Shown here piece after piece: positions 22,027 to 33,059 of a DNA stretch of 64,000 nucleotides (its first letter is position 1; every line of letters starts with the position of its first letter). Made by a program: the position numbers and the translations under genes. Under the pieces are notes generated by a model, which was given only the letters and a program-made list of their open reading frames with translations, did not search any database and was not told the DNA's origin. The stretch comes from Branchiostoma floridae (Eukaryota; Chordata; Leptocardii; Amphioxiformes; Branchiostomatidae), in assembly GCF_000003815.2 (NCBI RefSeq), contig NC_049981.1:4977941-5041940 (forward strand). The letters are read 5' to 3'.

Positions 22027-22190
22027 ATTGACTGCTTTTTAAAGGTAAACATACGTACCTCCAAATTTTCGATGGCTATCAGTCCATCTTGCTCACGGAG
22101 TGACCCTGTTCTCGCGAGAGATGCAAAATGGACTGATATCCATAAGAATTTGGAGGTCCGTGTGTTTACCTTCAAAAAGTAGTCACTGCT
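22027..22190. mobile_element. Fold-back MITE
   Basis: Inverted arms: GGTAAACATACGTACCTCCA…GATGGCTATCAGTCCAT against ATGGACTGATATCCAT…TGGAGGTCCGTGTGTTTACC. A related half-copy is at 53565-53695. No coding capacity. Confidence 0.75.
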
Positions 22191-22347
22191 TGATGAAAAT
22201 TCTATTAACTGTGTACATAACGTTACGTTACTACCGAATCTCTTCAACGATAGATTCTATGATTTCCCCATATGAAGGCCTGAAGGCTAACAGACTGTTG
22301 GTATGTACTGTCAGACAGAGTATACATTATGCTGATTAAAATTCCTA

Positions 22348-22432
22348 ACATTCCTAACAAATTTGGGGAATTCTTGTCAAAGGGACGCTCTCTATATTAT
22401 AAGGCTAGCACCTGAGGCGTCGCCAAAAACAT
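22348..22432 (+). repeat. Repeat end: GGGAATTCTTGTCAAA … CCTGAGGCGTCGCC
   Basis: About 85 bp matches 54890-54970, ending GGCTAGC-CCTGAGGCGTCGCCAAAAAC. A shorter match to its last 19 bases is at 53346-53364. Confidence 0.6.
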
Positions 22433-23087
22433 AATTTCAAAGTCCAAAACTCACTCATTCACAAATCACTCATTTAGAATCATTCAATCTTTACAACCCG
22501 TCCCATAATAACAATGCTATATTCACATTTTTTTTCATAACACCAGTCCAGAATTAACATCAAAATACATTTAACCATAATGATTTCTAGTCTTCTGTGA
22601 GGAAAATGACATTTTCAAACCTGCACATTGCCATGGTATCCGCCAGATGGCGTGCTGCCAAGTATTGCAGCTCTCTCACCGCGCTCTTTTCCCGCCATTG
22701 TTCTGTTTTGCTTGATGCACTACGTATGATGTAAAGGATTAGATCAAGAAAATTATATTGAATTCCAGACTCGCAAGGCCAGGACCACACCAATCCACGT
22801 ACGCTTGGAATGATCAGCAATAGTAAGTTTGGATATAAGCCTTCTCACATTAGTCAGGAAGCATGTGCTGTGACAAGAATTCTAGGTAATATGTCAAAAG
22901 GTAAGGCACACAAAAAAAACAAAAACCGTCTGGATATTTTTTTGGGAGGGGGGGGGGGGGCTTGCTGACCTACTTGACACCATGTCGAGCAACAATCCTA
23001 TTTTGTTTTTGGACTAGCTTCCCCTGAAAAATTGAAGTCTCGAGACTCTGAAACGCTATTTTCTTCATTTTCAGGGGCAAAGTAGTC

Positions 23088-23165
23088 TAAACTAAAAAGT
23101 TTAGACTAACAAAAGTTTAGACTACCAAACGTTTAGACTACCAAACATTTAGACTACTTTAAACT
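23088..23165. repeat. TTTAGACTA short-repeat cluster
   Basis: Four to five copies of GTTTAGACTACCAAA in one orientation, flanked by inverted TAGTCTAAACTA. The paralogous cluster is at 23885-24018. Each can fold into several alternative hairpins. Confidence 0.8.
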
Positions 23166-23312
23166 AAACAAGAACTATCATTTTGACGCTAGTGTCTCTT
23201 GCTTGATGCACTGCGTATCAGGTTAAAGATTAGATCAAGAAAAGTATATTGAATTCCAAACTCCCAAGACCACGACCACACCAATCCACGTACGCTTGTA
23301 ATGATCAGCAAT

Positions 23313-23704
23313 ACACCTTTCTCACGCGGCGGCCATGATAGATCTAAAAGGAGTTCAATGAGGCAAACAAAAGACTGTCCATCTTACTTAGTAGTTCAAC
23401 CAATGATAACATGGAAATAAGAAAAGTGACCAATAAGAGAATGGTTGGATGCCCGTCAAATATTTGCATTATTATGTTTTTATTTTGCATCTCTTGAGGA
23501 ACTATGAGATCAGTACACGAGTCTAAATCGCTAATATTTCGCTGCATAACACTATTTATAATTTCTATTATTTGATCTTACATTGGGAAAATGTGTGTGG
23601 TCTGGTGAGAAACTAAATGGTAGCTGATTTTAGAAATAACTTTTGTCTGTTTGCCTCATTGACCTCCTCTTCAAACTATCATGGCCGCCGTGTGAGAAAG
23701 GTGT
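23313..23704. mobile_element. MITE, CACCTTTCTCACG family, copy 2
   Basis: 392 bp with inverted ACACCTTTCTCACG ends. The neighbouring duplicate unit shows the empty site (GATCAGCAATAGTAAG near 22815-22831), so the insertion is directly visible: flanks GATCAGCAAT and ATAGTAAG, a 2-3 bp AT/ATA duplication. Confidence 0.92.
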
Positions 23705-24059
23705 ATAGTAAGCCTAGGATATAAGCCTTCTCACATTAGTCAGGACGCATGTGCGGCGACAGGAATTCCAGGTAATATGTCAAAGGGTAAGACACACAAA
23801 AAGAAAACAAAAAAACGTCTGGATATTGTTATGCAAATCGAAACAATGGTCAAGACAAGGACTGTTTAAAGGACTGACTAAAAAGTTTAGACTACCAAAA
23901 GTTTAGACTCTGAAACGTTATTTCCTTCATTTTCAGGGGCAATGAGTGTGCTGGTAGTCTAAACTAAAAAGTGTTTAGACTTCAAGAGTTTAGACTACCA
24001 AAAGTTTAGACTACTTTAAACTAAAGAAGAACTATCATTTTAACGCCGGTGTCTCCGCT

Positions 24060-25009
24060 TTGGCTAAGGAAAAACTGCGAGACCAGACTATGTGATTTAC
24101 AAGAAAGTTTATACTAGATTATGCCTTACGTGAAATGCACTGTTTACGGTTTACGGAAAATTTTCAGGTCCTCATTGTGTCAGTGCGAAGTATATAGATT
24201 TCAATAGCTTCCATGCGAAATACGGGAAACTAAACAGGCCTTGCAGATAGGAGTATGCAGACTGTAAGCCGCCATTTTAGATACAGCGCTATTATAATAT
24301 GGATACTACAACAGTGCCTTAGGTGCATTGTCTATTATGTTTAGCCATACATTCCTTAACCCTACGTTAGGTATGGAAAGGGAGACCAGTTCATACGCAC
24401 AATTTTTTTACGATTCGTTGTAGCATTGTCGCACGATCGTCATGCGATTTTGATATCGTACGATTTCCAAGCAGACAGTGAAAGAACCAAACACCGACAA
24501 GGATCTCGGACAGCCTTTATGGTTAGAAAACGGCTAGATTCTGTACGATATACGCCCAACTTACCCACGATCGCTCTCGATTTGGATTGGTACTGACTGT
24601 CCAATTTTTGGAGCCCTTTACCGCGGATGGATAGATGGATGGATGCTTCTCTGGCCCTGTCTCTGGCCCGGCCTGAAAGTGCTTCCAATCGGTCCCCTGC
24701 TAGTCCTGGTTTGTTTATGCCAAGAAGCTGACATGATGGCTTGATGTTACAAAACTGGTCGAACCAGTCTGTTTGCCTGTGGTATACCGGTAGTAGAGGT
24801 TTGCTTCCGGTGGACGTTACCAACGAAGAACTGCATTATTCACAAGACTTGTATTCAATTTTATCACGATGAAAAGAAATGCTCCAGACAAACAAGTATC
24901 AAATTGCATATGTGACTGTGTAGTATATGTGGATGACTTTAAAGTCCATTTATATACGGCCTGGTCCCCGGAAAATACCCGTGTCTGTCAACCCTTCTCA
25001 ACGAAGCCA
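24060..25009. other. No gene recognised
   Basis: A 127-codon open frame on the minus strand (24440-24823) has no recognisable motif and no splice context. The rest is AT-rich. Confidence 0.3.
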
Positions 25010-25265
25010 GAATAATATAATGTTTTATTGCAAATTCATGCCCATTGGGCTAATTGCAAGAGAAGAAAGACTAGATACATGAAATGAATGAATGCAGTCT
25101 AAGTACATGTAGATAAAGTAAATTCTAACATACAAATATTAAGTGGATGGATGTACATACGATACAGAATAGGATACTAAGTCTACGTAACTATTACTGG
25201 GTTTGACTTCTTCTTTGAAGACAGTTGGAAATGAAAATGCCCCATGTATTCTTGTGTTCCTCTAA
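25010..25265 (-). mobile_element. LINE 3' end
   Basis: Read on the minus strand this ends CAATTAGCCCAATGGGCATG…GCAATAAAAC. It matches 49293-49515 along its length (TCTAACATACAAA, GGGTTTGACTTCTTCTTTGA) and 5265-5296 and 59485-59530 at the tail. Non-coding 3' portion only. Confidence 0.65.
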
Positions 25266-25715
25266 GACGCTTCTTGTCATGTTTTAGTTGTCTCTGTACG
25301 CCTCAAAAAGTTTATTATTAAAAGCTTATGAAAGCTTAAAGTACAACCATGTTTATATAGTATTACATATACTTTCCTATACTAGTCTTACTTATCTATC
25401 AATACGTAAGTGAACAATAAAACATCCTGAACAAGACAACACAAAAAACTCCCCAAGGTTAGTTAGATCACTTACTCATAGTTTCAATAAGCAAATTGTT
25501 GGTGATTTCATTATGTTAAAAAAACAAAACAACAAAACTGATTAATTTCATTTTCAATCTATATCTATTAGTTATTGAGTTTTTACCACATTTGTGGCAG
25601 AAATGACATGACATGAAGCTATCACCATTTCAATGTGTGTCCATCCAGAGACCAGACCGTAAAGTTTGACCCACTCACAAATGGGTCAAACTTTACTCCT
25701 CGCTAGTGTGGCTAT

Positions 25716-27440
25716 AAGCCTTCTCACACTAGTTACCACGCATGTGCGGGTGAAAGGAACCCTGGGTAACATATCAAGGTCGCAGCCCACAGTATTTCTC
25801 CGCGACCCCCGTGGTCTATTACGTAGGGGCAAAAAAGTAGTGCGGCCGAAATCTGGAAGCGCCTGTAAACACCGTAACGTGAACGACAGTGGGGGATGAG
25901 CTTTGCTATATGGTAGTACAAGAAGTCGACTTTCAGGTGATATGTGTAAGGTTTTGATGTTTGTCCATTTGGTGTATAAATGCGCGTGACCTTTACAGCT
26001 GCCTGCCCCTGTGAGTCGGCTGCAGTTCCGCATGACCCCGCATGACCCCATTTAAAAGAGGTCTTTACAAAAATTCAAAACGACAACTTTTTCTGTTTTT
26101 CAATTATTTTGGTAGGTTATACCCTCGACTTCAACATATTAGTTTGTTGTGCTTGAAAACTGCACCCTGCTATGATTTTATCAGCGTCGATGTCAGTCAC
26201 CTTGTGGTCCTTAACTATAGAAATCCCAATAGGCCGAAAACTGTGTTCTGCTACCTTGAACCACAGCGGGGATCGGCCCGGAATTGCAAGCAAACTTGTA
26301 TTCGACCAAAATCACATGGCATATTGACTATTGACGTCGGCTCACTTCAAAACGTGCCAGTTTTACAGCGTCAGAACCGCCGTTGCCATGGCAACGTCAC
26401 TATGGCCCCGCCCTATGCTTAACTATGGGACTCAGCGTGGAATTGCCGTTGGCCGGAACCCCGTTCACCCCCCCCTTTTCTGTCGCAACGAAGCCGCATG
26501 CTAACCCTAAATGATTCAGAAAGTTAGAATATGCACCTTAGAACTTCTTTTATAACAGAAACCCAACCGGAATTGTGCATTTGTCCGGAGAACGGGACCC
26601 CTGACAGCTCCCTCAGATTGGCCTTGTACGGGACCTGCCCTTGTGCTGGGTGCCGAAGTACGAAGTTGGCCATATCTCAGCAACCGCTTGTATGTCTGGA
26701 CTAAAATTTGGTACAGTTCTATATCTTGACTTGTTTTATTCTATAAAGCAAAAGAAATTCAAGTTCAAGTTCGTAGGTCGCAGCCCACAGTATTTCTCCG
26801 CGACCCCCGTGGTCTATTACGTAGGGGCAAAAAAGTAGTGCGGCCGAAATCTGGAAGCGCCTGTAAACACCGTAACGTGAACGACAGTGGGGGATGAGCT
26901 TTGCTATATGGTAGTACAAGAAGTCGACTTTCAGGTGGTATGTGTAAGATTTTGATGTTTGTCCATTTGGTGTATAAATGCGCGTGACCTTTACAGCTGC
27001 CTGCCCCTGTGAGTCGGCTGCAGTTCCGCATGACCCCGCATGACCCCATTTAAAAGAGGTCTTTACAAAAATTCAAAACGACAACTTTTTCTGTTTTTCA
27101 ATTATTTTGGTAGGTTATACCCTCGACTTCAACATATTAGTTTGTCGTGCTTGAAAACTGCACCCTGCTATGATTTTATCAGCGTCGATGTCAGTCACCT
27201 TGTGGTCCTTAACTATAGAAATCCCCATAGGCCGAAAACTGTGTTCTGCTACCTCAAAGGCCCCCAGAAAATCAACATTCCGCCATTTTGCAGGCGCCAT
27301 TACGTCTCGGATGCTGTTGCATAAATCGAAACAAACAATTGTGGAGACGAGGCTGTTTACGTCTGAGGGCCTTCAACTTTGACATATTACCCAGAGTTTC
27401 TTTCACCCACGCATGCGTGGTAACTAGTGTGAGAAGGCTT
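25716..27440. mobile_element. 1.7-kb TIR element with long internal direct repeats
   Basis: The ends are inverted for about 65 bp: AAGCCTTCTCACACTAGTTA (25716) and its inverse at 27421-27440, flanked by TA on each side. Inside, 25779-26256 and 26776-27254 are direct repeats of about 478 bp, differing at only a handful of positions (for example GTGATATGTGTAAGG / GTGGTATGTGTAAGA), separated by about 520 bp. No transposase frame is recognisable; the 94-126 codon frames occur in both repeats and show no domain. Relatives at 22840-22905, 23715-23790 and 18470-18800. Confidence 0.85.
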
Positions 27441-27718
27441 AACCTCCGACTGGGCTAGGAGTGTCCATGACTAATATTTCTCTCGCCAGCAGTAAGAAAT
27501 CCCGGTCACTACTATCCTGCACCAAACCTCTGCTTGGAGAATTAAGTGTGGCAGGTTCTTCACACTACTCTTCATAAGACCTAACTACCATCGATATACA
27601 GTAAAACCTGTACTAGTGACCACCTCTACATAATGACCACCTAGTCATTGATATACAGTCAATTCTGTACAACTGACGTTCTCTGCATAAGGACTAGCTG
27701 GCACTTGATGCTTACTAC

Positions 27719-27997
27719 TAGGTGTGGGTACCGATACAAAGCCGTTTTTCTTGTTTGAGTGGTCCAGAAAAACCGGACCTGAAAAAATGAGTGGACCGAA
27801 TGTTGGACCGATTCGAAAATGAACAGACCATACCGGCAGATGTTCATGTGTTTTGGGGCTTACAGGTCAAAGAAAAGAATAAGAGTGAAGTAGAGGAGAG
27901 TTGATAGTCATTCTTACCAAGCTGCTACGGTCAAACCTGGTCTAAAACAGAGACTGTTAGTGTTATTTACATGAAGATAGAATTTTAAAACGTCAAG
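27719..27997. mobile_element. GGGTGGGTACC-type MITE, right end truncated
   Basis: Starts TAGGTGTGGGTACCGATAC and follows the 14066-14500 copy (AAAACCGGACCTG, GGACCGAATGTTGGACC, GAATTTTAAAACG) but stops at about 27995, directly against an SRCR coding segment. Its right end is missing. Confidence 0.75.
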
Positions 27998-28734
27998 GCT
28001 ACAAGGACGCTATCGCCTCCGTCGGTCAGGCTGCGTACGGGGAGGGTACAGGGCCGATCCTGATGGACAGTGTCGGATGTACCGGCTCTGAGCCTCACCT
28101 GGCCGCTTGTGCTCACGAGGGATGGGCCGTGCACGACTGCAAGCACGAAGAAGACGCCGGGGTTATATGCCAACGTCTGTCGACGTTTGATGGTCATATT
28201 ACCTTTGAAGAATGTTTGATATAGGGCACTAGATAAAATTGCCATGTTTTGGTTGATATGACCTACATTGTCTTTATATTACCTTATTCTAGCTTGTTAA
28301 CAAAGTTGTTTGAATCCTTTACAGATTTGGACATAGCATTCTCGGCTGGTTGGAGTGCTGGTCACACCCGCCCGAGCAGCAACAGCTACACCATCCCCTT
28401 CGACCAAGTCTACACCAACATCGGGGGCCACTACTCAACCAACGGCAGGTTCACGGCACCCATCGGTGGACACTACTTCTTTGTGTTCAACGGCTATTCC
28501 GCATACCTCGGCAGTTACGGTGTGTATATAAATTTCATGATAAACAACAGTGCTTACAAGACTCAGTGGATATACGACGCTGACACTGACGATAGCTACG
28601 ACACATCTAGTAACAGCATTATTGTCCACTTGAACAGAAAAGACTATGTTTCTATCCAGATTGCTACCACCAGTTATGCCCTGAGCGGGTACGAAAGAAC
28701 CACCTTCTCTGGCTTCTTGGTTCAGGCAGATTAA
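27998..28734 (+). CDS. SRCR-C1q domain protein, 3' part (SRCR half truncated)
   Basis: Two coding segments. 27998 to about 28190 encodes the C-terminal 60 residues of a scavenger receptor cysteine-rich domain: YKDAIASVGQAAYGEGTGPI, DSVGCTGSEPHLAACAHEGW, then HDCKHEEDAGVIC. Exon 2, 28325-28734, starts after TTTACAG and encodes a whole C1q domain: AFSAGWSAG at its start, GGHYSTNGRFTAPIGGHYFF, and TFSGFLVQAD at the end (TAA 28732-28734). A GATG/GTCATA donor near 28190 would join in frame (…STFD/DLDIAFSAGW). AATAAA lies at 28968-28973. SRCR and C1q modules are secreted ligand-binding domains; a role in microbe or glycan recognition is inference. The SRCR N-terminal half, signal peptide and any collagen stretch are missing: a MITE abuts the break. 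Could be a 3' fragment or a pseudogene. Confidence 0.75.
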
Positions 28735-28967
28735 CATAACCTTTGAGATACCAAAGTCGTACATAAAATGAGCATGCTGGTCTAAAATGTTACGCCATAT
28801 TCCATCAGAAAAAATAGCGACCTCTTTGGATAATCTTTCTTTATTAAGATGTGACTGTCAAAATCGCAAGTGTCCGCACAACAGGCAAAAGAAGATAGTA
28901 AAGAGAAAATCCTCTCCTATGTGACTCTTCTTCAAACGTCAATGCGTACGATTTAGCCAACATGTCA

Positions 28968-28973
28968 AATAAA
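28968..28973 (+). terminator. Polyadenylation signal AATAAA
   Basis: Canonical hexamer 234 bp past the C1q stop codon. Confidence 0.7.
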
Positions 28974-28979
28974 GATGGA

Positions 28980-31490
28980 CGGCATTATTGTGTCGTTGTC
29001 ATTTCCTCTCTAATGTAAGCTAATGGAAAGGAGAAAGAAATGTACAGTTACGCAAACTGTCATTATATCTAACTTCGTATGAAGTGTTAGCGGACCACCC
29101 TTTAGCCAGTGACATCAAACGATAATACTTGCCTGGTGATATTGTAACATAGCATCGCTAGGCGGTGCTGAAGATACAACGTGTCGCAAAGAAAATCATT
29201 GAGCGATGATTAGATCTTAGTCATTTGATGAAAACAATCTAGATCTACTTGATGAATATATATATACAAATTTTACATTCCTTGAGCTCGTGACAACAAA
29301 AATAAACAAGAAAAAGCCTTGATATTCCTTGTATTGTTGTTGACATCCAAGTCTCTACCTGACTCCGTGGGTTGCTGAAAAATAGTAGAGATTTCATATA
29401 GTAGTCACAAATTGACCTCGTATGGCTGGCTAACTCATTTGGCATATCAGTCTGCTTTATAATAGCCAATTTGAACTATTTTTCTAACAACTATGGAGTC
29501 TGGTAGACACTAAATTGTGTCAACGAAATTTGACACCGTGCTAGTGCGAACACATTCGATGGTTACATACCAAGGACCCATCGTATGATCCAAAAGAACG
29601 TAATTCTCAACACGGGTTCCTATCGCTCTCTGTGTAGGGAATGCACTTTAAAAAGACCATCTCATCTCATATTTCACCACAAACATAACTCTGCAGATTT
29701 TACAACATCTTTCTTTTACAATAGACAATTTTCTACTTTAATCATTCCGCTCATACTCTGCATGAAAATAGAAATCATTTGATTATTACTGTCCATATAT
29801 CAGCACACGTAATGTTAAAAGCATTAAGGATTACGATTCGTAGTATTTACGATTACTATTTTGCATATGAATTTACCAAAATAGACATTTACTGTTGTGG
29901 TGAGCTTCCATTCAACAATAAACCTATCATATTTGTCCAGAAAGATATTGGATCTAGGTTTCATACCAGTAGAACATCACGCTATAATTCTGTACAAATG
30001 TTGAAATGGCAATCGTTTACCTAACGATCACTAGCGGTCATACAAACACTGCATATACACGTGACTTTGTATATCGTTATCCTTTAAAAGTTGACGGAAA
30101 TTCCTTCTGGTAGACTGGAAATGCTTTTTAGATTGAGCGGCAAACCAAGCGTACAAAGCCAGGTGTCTATTAATGATATTGCACAGTACATGTCAGTAAT
30201 TCAGTAATTCAAAAGGACAATCTAATATTTTCTTGGTTGTCTAGTACTTTGGGGGACTGGGGTGGGCCATGGGGTAGCATAGCTATTTGAATATAGAACA
30301 CAAACGGATACCGGACTTCAATGATATAATAACGGCTTCTATCAGCCTTATCTAGGAAATATTTCAATATGTCTCCACACCAAATTTTTAACTTTTATGT
30401 GGTCATTGATAAAGACCATATCACCAATTAGTATCGATACCAGCCTGGTAACCAGGAAGTTTTAGAACCCATCATCCCGGCCGGCCAGGTGTCTCCGTGG
30501 AAGGTCAGTGGTGACCGTGCCGGCCACTCTATACAGTTGTTAGTCCGGAGGGTGGGGTGGACATCTCTATGGCTGTAGTGGCAGACCGGACATTGGCCAT
30601 GTCACGGATGTTCCCTCTGCGTGACTCCCTGGAAAAATACGTGAACAGCAGCGACTGTGGATGTATAATAGATAAACCTCACGAACTACTTTATATGATA
30701 ATATTTGTAGGAAATTATAGATTTAGTCCATAATCAGAATGAAAGGGTTGCAAAAATCTTTTTTTTAATGAAAGATCTTTGCAACCCCTTCAAAAACATA
30801 CACGAATACCTTTCAAAATATTTTGATGTCTTGAAAGGTATTTGTTATTCTTCACTGCATCAGTTATTGCCTGCATCTGGTATTGACCGCTTCATACGAT
30901 ATACGGTTATATTCTTATCAAGACAGGGGACTAAAAAGGGCATATTTTCAATGCAAAGCTTCAGTCCGACGTAAATGATAAAATATCGTTAACATGACTG
31001 TGTGACCATGTAGTTATGTACGCTATATAGACCAAAGAACCCCAACGGTTCGTAGTGGAAGTCTTTGATATTTCATCTCTTAAGTTGAAGAACTTTTTCC
31101 CATCAAGTGGACCCGACGTTGATGGGCCACTTTCAAGTACACCGATGCTATAAATCTTTCTATACGCCCTTTAGGAATGTCCATGCCCAGCCACTGAATC
31201 TTTGTACCAAAAAGCATATATCATAAGTGCGATATTTGTCAACACACAAGCTAGCAGAAATTTACATTAAGCTTATACCTATCGAACCTCCTGTGGTCAA
31301 GTACATGCAGTATTCATAAATACAACTGGATCCCGCGGATAGTTTTCTAGCCCACAATTTCAAACTGCGTTGACAGCTAAAAGGATTTTAATGTTGCATA
31401 TCCACCACAAGTGACAAAAGACGTAGAATAGGTTACGTTAGTGATGATTCTGTACGTACTTAGCTAGAATCTGTCGTGTCGGTACGGAAT
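28980..31490. other. Intergenic, no gene recognised
   Basis: AT-rich. Short frames have no motifs. A GC-richer patch at 30470-30620 has CCGGCCGGCC-type palindromes but no coding signature. Confidence 0.4.
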
Positions 31491-31498
31491 AACGTCCT

Positions 31499-31560
31499 CA
31501 CTTACTCACTCACTCAACCACTCACTCACTCACTCACTCATGATCACTCACGGACTCACT
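31499..31560. repeat. (TCAC)n microsatellite
   Basis: ACTCACTCACTC runs with few interruptions. Confidence 0.9.
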
Positions 31561-31875
31561 TACTAACTGATTCACTCACAATTACTGACTCACATCGGTA
31601 CGATATATTTTTCAACACAAGCTAATGATAAACAAAAACTTACATAAATGTATACTTCTCAAACCTCTCGTGACCAAGTACATGCGATGTCCACAAATAT
31701 AGCTTAACCCCATAGAAAGTTTTATTCCCCCACGACATAAAATTGTGTTGACATTGTAACGTTAATGGTACACATCCACATCAACTGACGCACGGCGTAG
31801 AAAGCGTTTGTGACTGTGTGTGTACTTAGCTAGAGTCTGTCATGTCCGTATTGCATGACGTACGCAGTCAACCCA

Positions 31876-31950
31876 GATCGGCGCCTGGCTGGTGCCGGCC
31901 TTTCACGAAGTGAAGGGGTCACCGGCTCATGAAAGGCGCCGGCCTGCTTT
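31876..31950. repeat. GC-rich inverted repeat
   Basis: GGCGCCTGGCTGGTGCCGGCC, CTTTCACGAAGTGAAGGGG and GAAAGGCGCCGGCC form nested inverted pairs. Probably a small fold-back element 3' of the receptor gene. Confidence 0.5.
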
Positions 31951-32043
31951 TTTACGCTATGTTCCTGTCACTCTAAAACCATCCGTAAGTGTATAAATAA
32001 ACACGAATCTGTCACACCTGCATTAATGGTCACAACTGGACAC

Positions 32044-33033
32044 TTACTGCCGACAACTGTCAGGGCAACAGCTGGACCCGCACAGCGTGCGCTTCAGGCT
32101 CGCCCGGAAGTTCTGTCCGAGCAGGGCGTATAGGAAGGGGTTGACGCAGCTGTTGACGTCAGCGATGACGTTCAGGAAGTACCAGACGGTGGCGTTGACG
32201 TTGAAACCGAAGACGGAGCTGATGATGTTGCCCACGTGCAGCGGCAACCAGCTGATGACGAAGATCACCACCACCACGATGACCATGCGAGTAACGCGGT
32301 GACGAGAGCGCAGCGCCCGGCGGCTTTCCGGCGGGATGACATCGGTGTTTCGCAGCTTACGGTAGATGAGGACGTAGTTGGGGACCATGATGCAGAGAGG
32401 GATGAGGAACGCCAATGCTGTAAGGTAGACGGCGTTAGCGCCTCGCCACCAGTCCTCGTTCTGGACGTTAGCCGGCCACTTGAACATGCAGATGGTACTA
32501 CCCCCAAGGTAGTCGGTCTCCGCGAACACGATGTACGGTAGGGAACACATCAGCGCCACCGTCCAGACACATCCTCCGATCATCTTCGCCTTCTTCAGCG
32601 AGCGGTTCTGCATGTTTCGGACGGGGTGTAAGATGGCGTAGTACCGCTCTATGCTCATCACGGTCAGGAAGTAAATGCTAGCAAATGTGTTGACGTTGAA
32701 GATTGACCTGACTATCTTACACATTGCCCGCCCGAATATCCATACTCTTAAGATGTAGTCTGCTGCCCAAATCGGGAACGTCAAACAGTAGAGAAAGTCT
32801 GACACCGCCAGGTTTAAGACGTACATATTTGGTACAGTTTTCATGGTTGAGTACTTGATAATGACGTAGATAATCAGTCCATTTCCTATAAGTCCTGTAA
32901 TGCCTATGGCACACTGGATGACAGGAACCACTATGTTGTATATGATGACGTCCCAGGAATACGGACTCTGTATGTAGGTTTCGTTGACGAAGAAAGAGTA
33001 GTTGGAGATGTCAAAGGGGAAGTCATCCTCCAT
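32044..33033 (-). CDS. Class A GPCR, peptide-receptor type (somatostatin/allatostatin-C-like)
   Basis: A complete 329-residue seven-helix receptor in one coding exon. Rhodopsin-family marks: GNGLIIYV with N51, LAVSD with D79, Cys105 and Cys182 for the extracellular disulphide, ERY at 129-131, W157, SWLP at 261-264 (replacing CWxP) and NPFLY at 298-302. N-glycosylation sites N11 and N17 precede helix 1. The TM1-2 region (YSTMKTVPNMYVLNLAVSD) and TM6 (HRVTRMVIVVVVIFVISWLP) resemble somatostatin, opioid, galanin and allatostatin-C receptors. The aspartate of helix 3 used by somatostatin and opioid receptors is not at the expected place (sequence IFNVNTFAS), so the ligand is open. The start is ATG 33031-33033: just upstream lies a good acceptor (TTTTGTGTGTCTAG, AG at 33053-33054), making 33034-33052 5' UTR; an open frame extending further would run through the intron. 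Acts at the plasma membrane, presumably through G proteins. Confidence 0.9.
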   Translation of the reverse strand: MEDDFPFDISNYSFFVNETYIQSPYSWDVIIYNIVVPVIQCAIGITGLIGNGLIIYVIIKYSTMKTVPNMYVLNLAVSDFLYCLTFPIWAADYILRVWIFGRAMCKIVRSIFNVNTFASIYFLTVMSIERYYAILHPVRNMQNRSLKKAKMIGGCVWTVALMCSLPYIVFAETDYLGGSTICMFKWPANVQNEDWWRGANAVYLTALAFLIPLCIMVPNYVLIYRKLRNTDVIPPESRRALRSRHRVTRMVIVVVVIFVISWLPLHVGNIISSVFGFNVNATVWYFLNVIADVNSCVNPFLYALLGQNFRASLKRTLCGSSCCPDSCRQ

Positions 33034-33059
33034 CTTACACCGACAGGTTGATCTAGACA

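Larger units (their letters stand above)
22703..24055. repeat. Tandem duplication, ~490-bp unit
   Basis: Unit 1 (22703-23196) and unit 2 (23196-24055) share CTTGATGCACTRCGTATSA, GAATTCCARACTC, CCACACCAATCCACGTACGC, ATAAGCCTTCTCACATTAGTC and the TTTAGACTACCAAA clusters. Unit 2 is longer because a 392-bp MITE is inserted in it. Both contain sequence like the ends of the 25716-27440 element. Confidence 0.85.

Noticed and set aside
21525-22247. 240-codon open frame as a single SLC22 first exon starting at 22247
   Set aside because: Only 21712-21977 is SLC22-like. The upstream part reads through a fold-back MITE and the downstream part through a CA repeat.
24440-24823. 127-codon minus-strand open frame
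   Set aside because: No domain, no splice context, and surroundings are repeat-rich; not supported as a gene.
26042-26422. 126-codon open frame and its duplicates
   Set aside because: Part of the direct repeat of the 25716-27440 element; the two copies diverge in frame after the repeat ends, so not a transposase.
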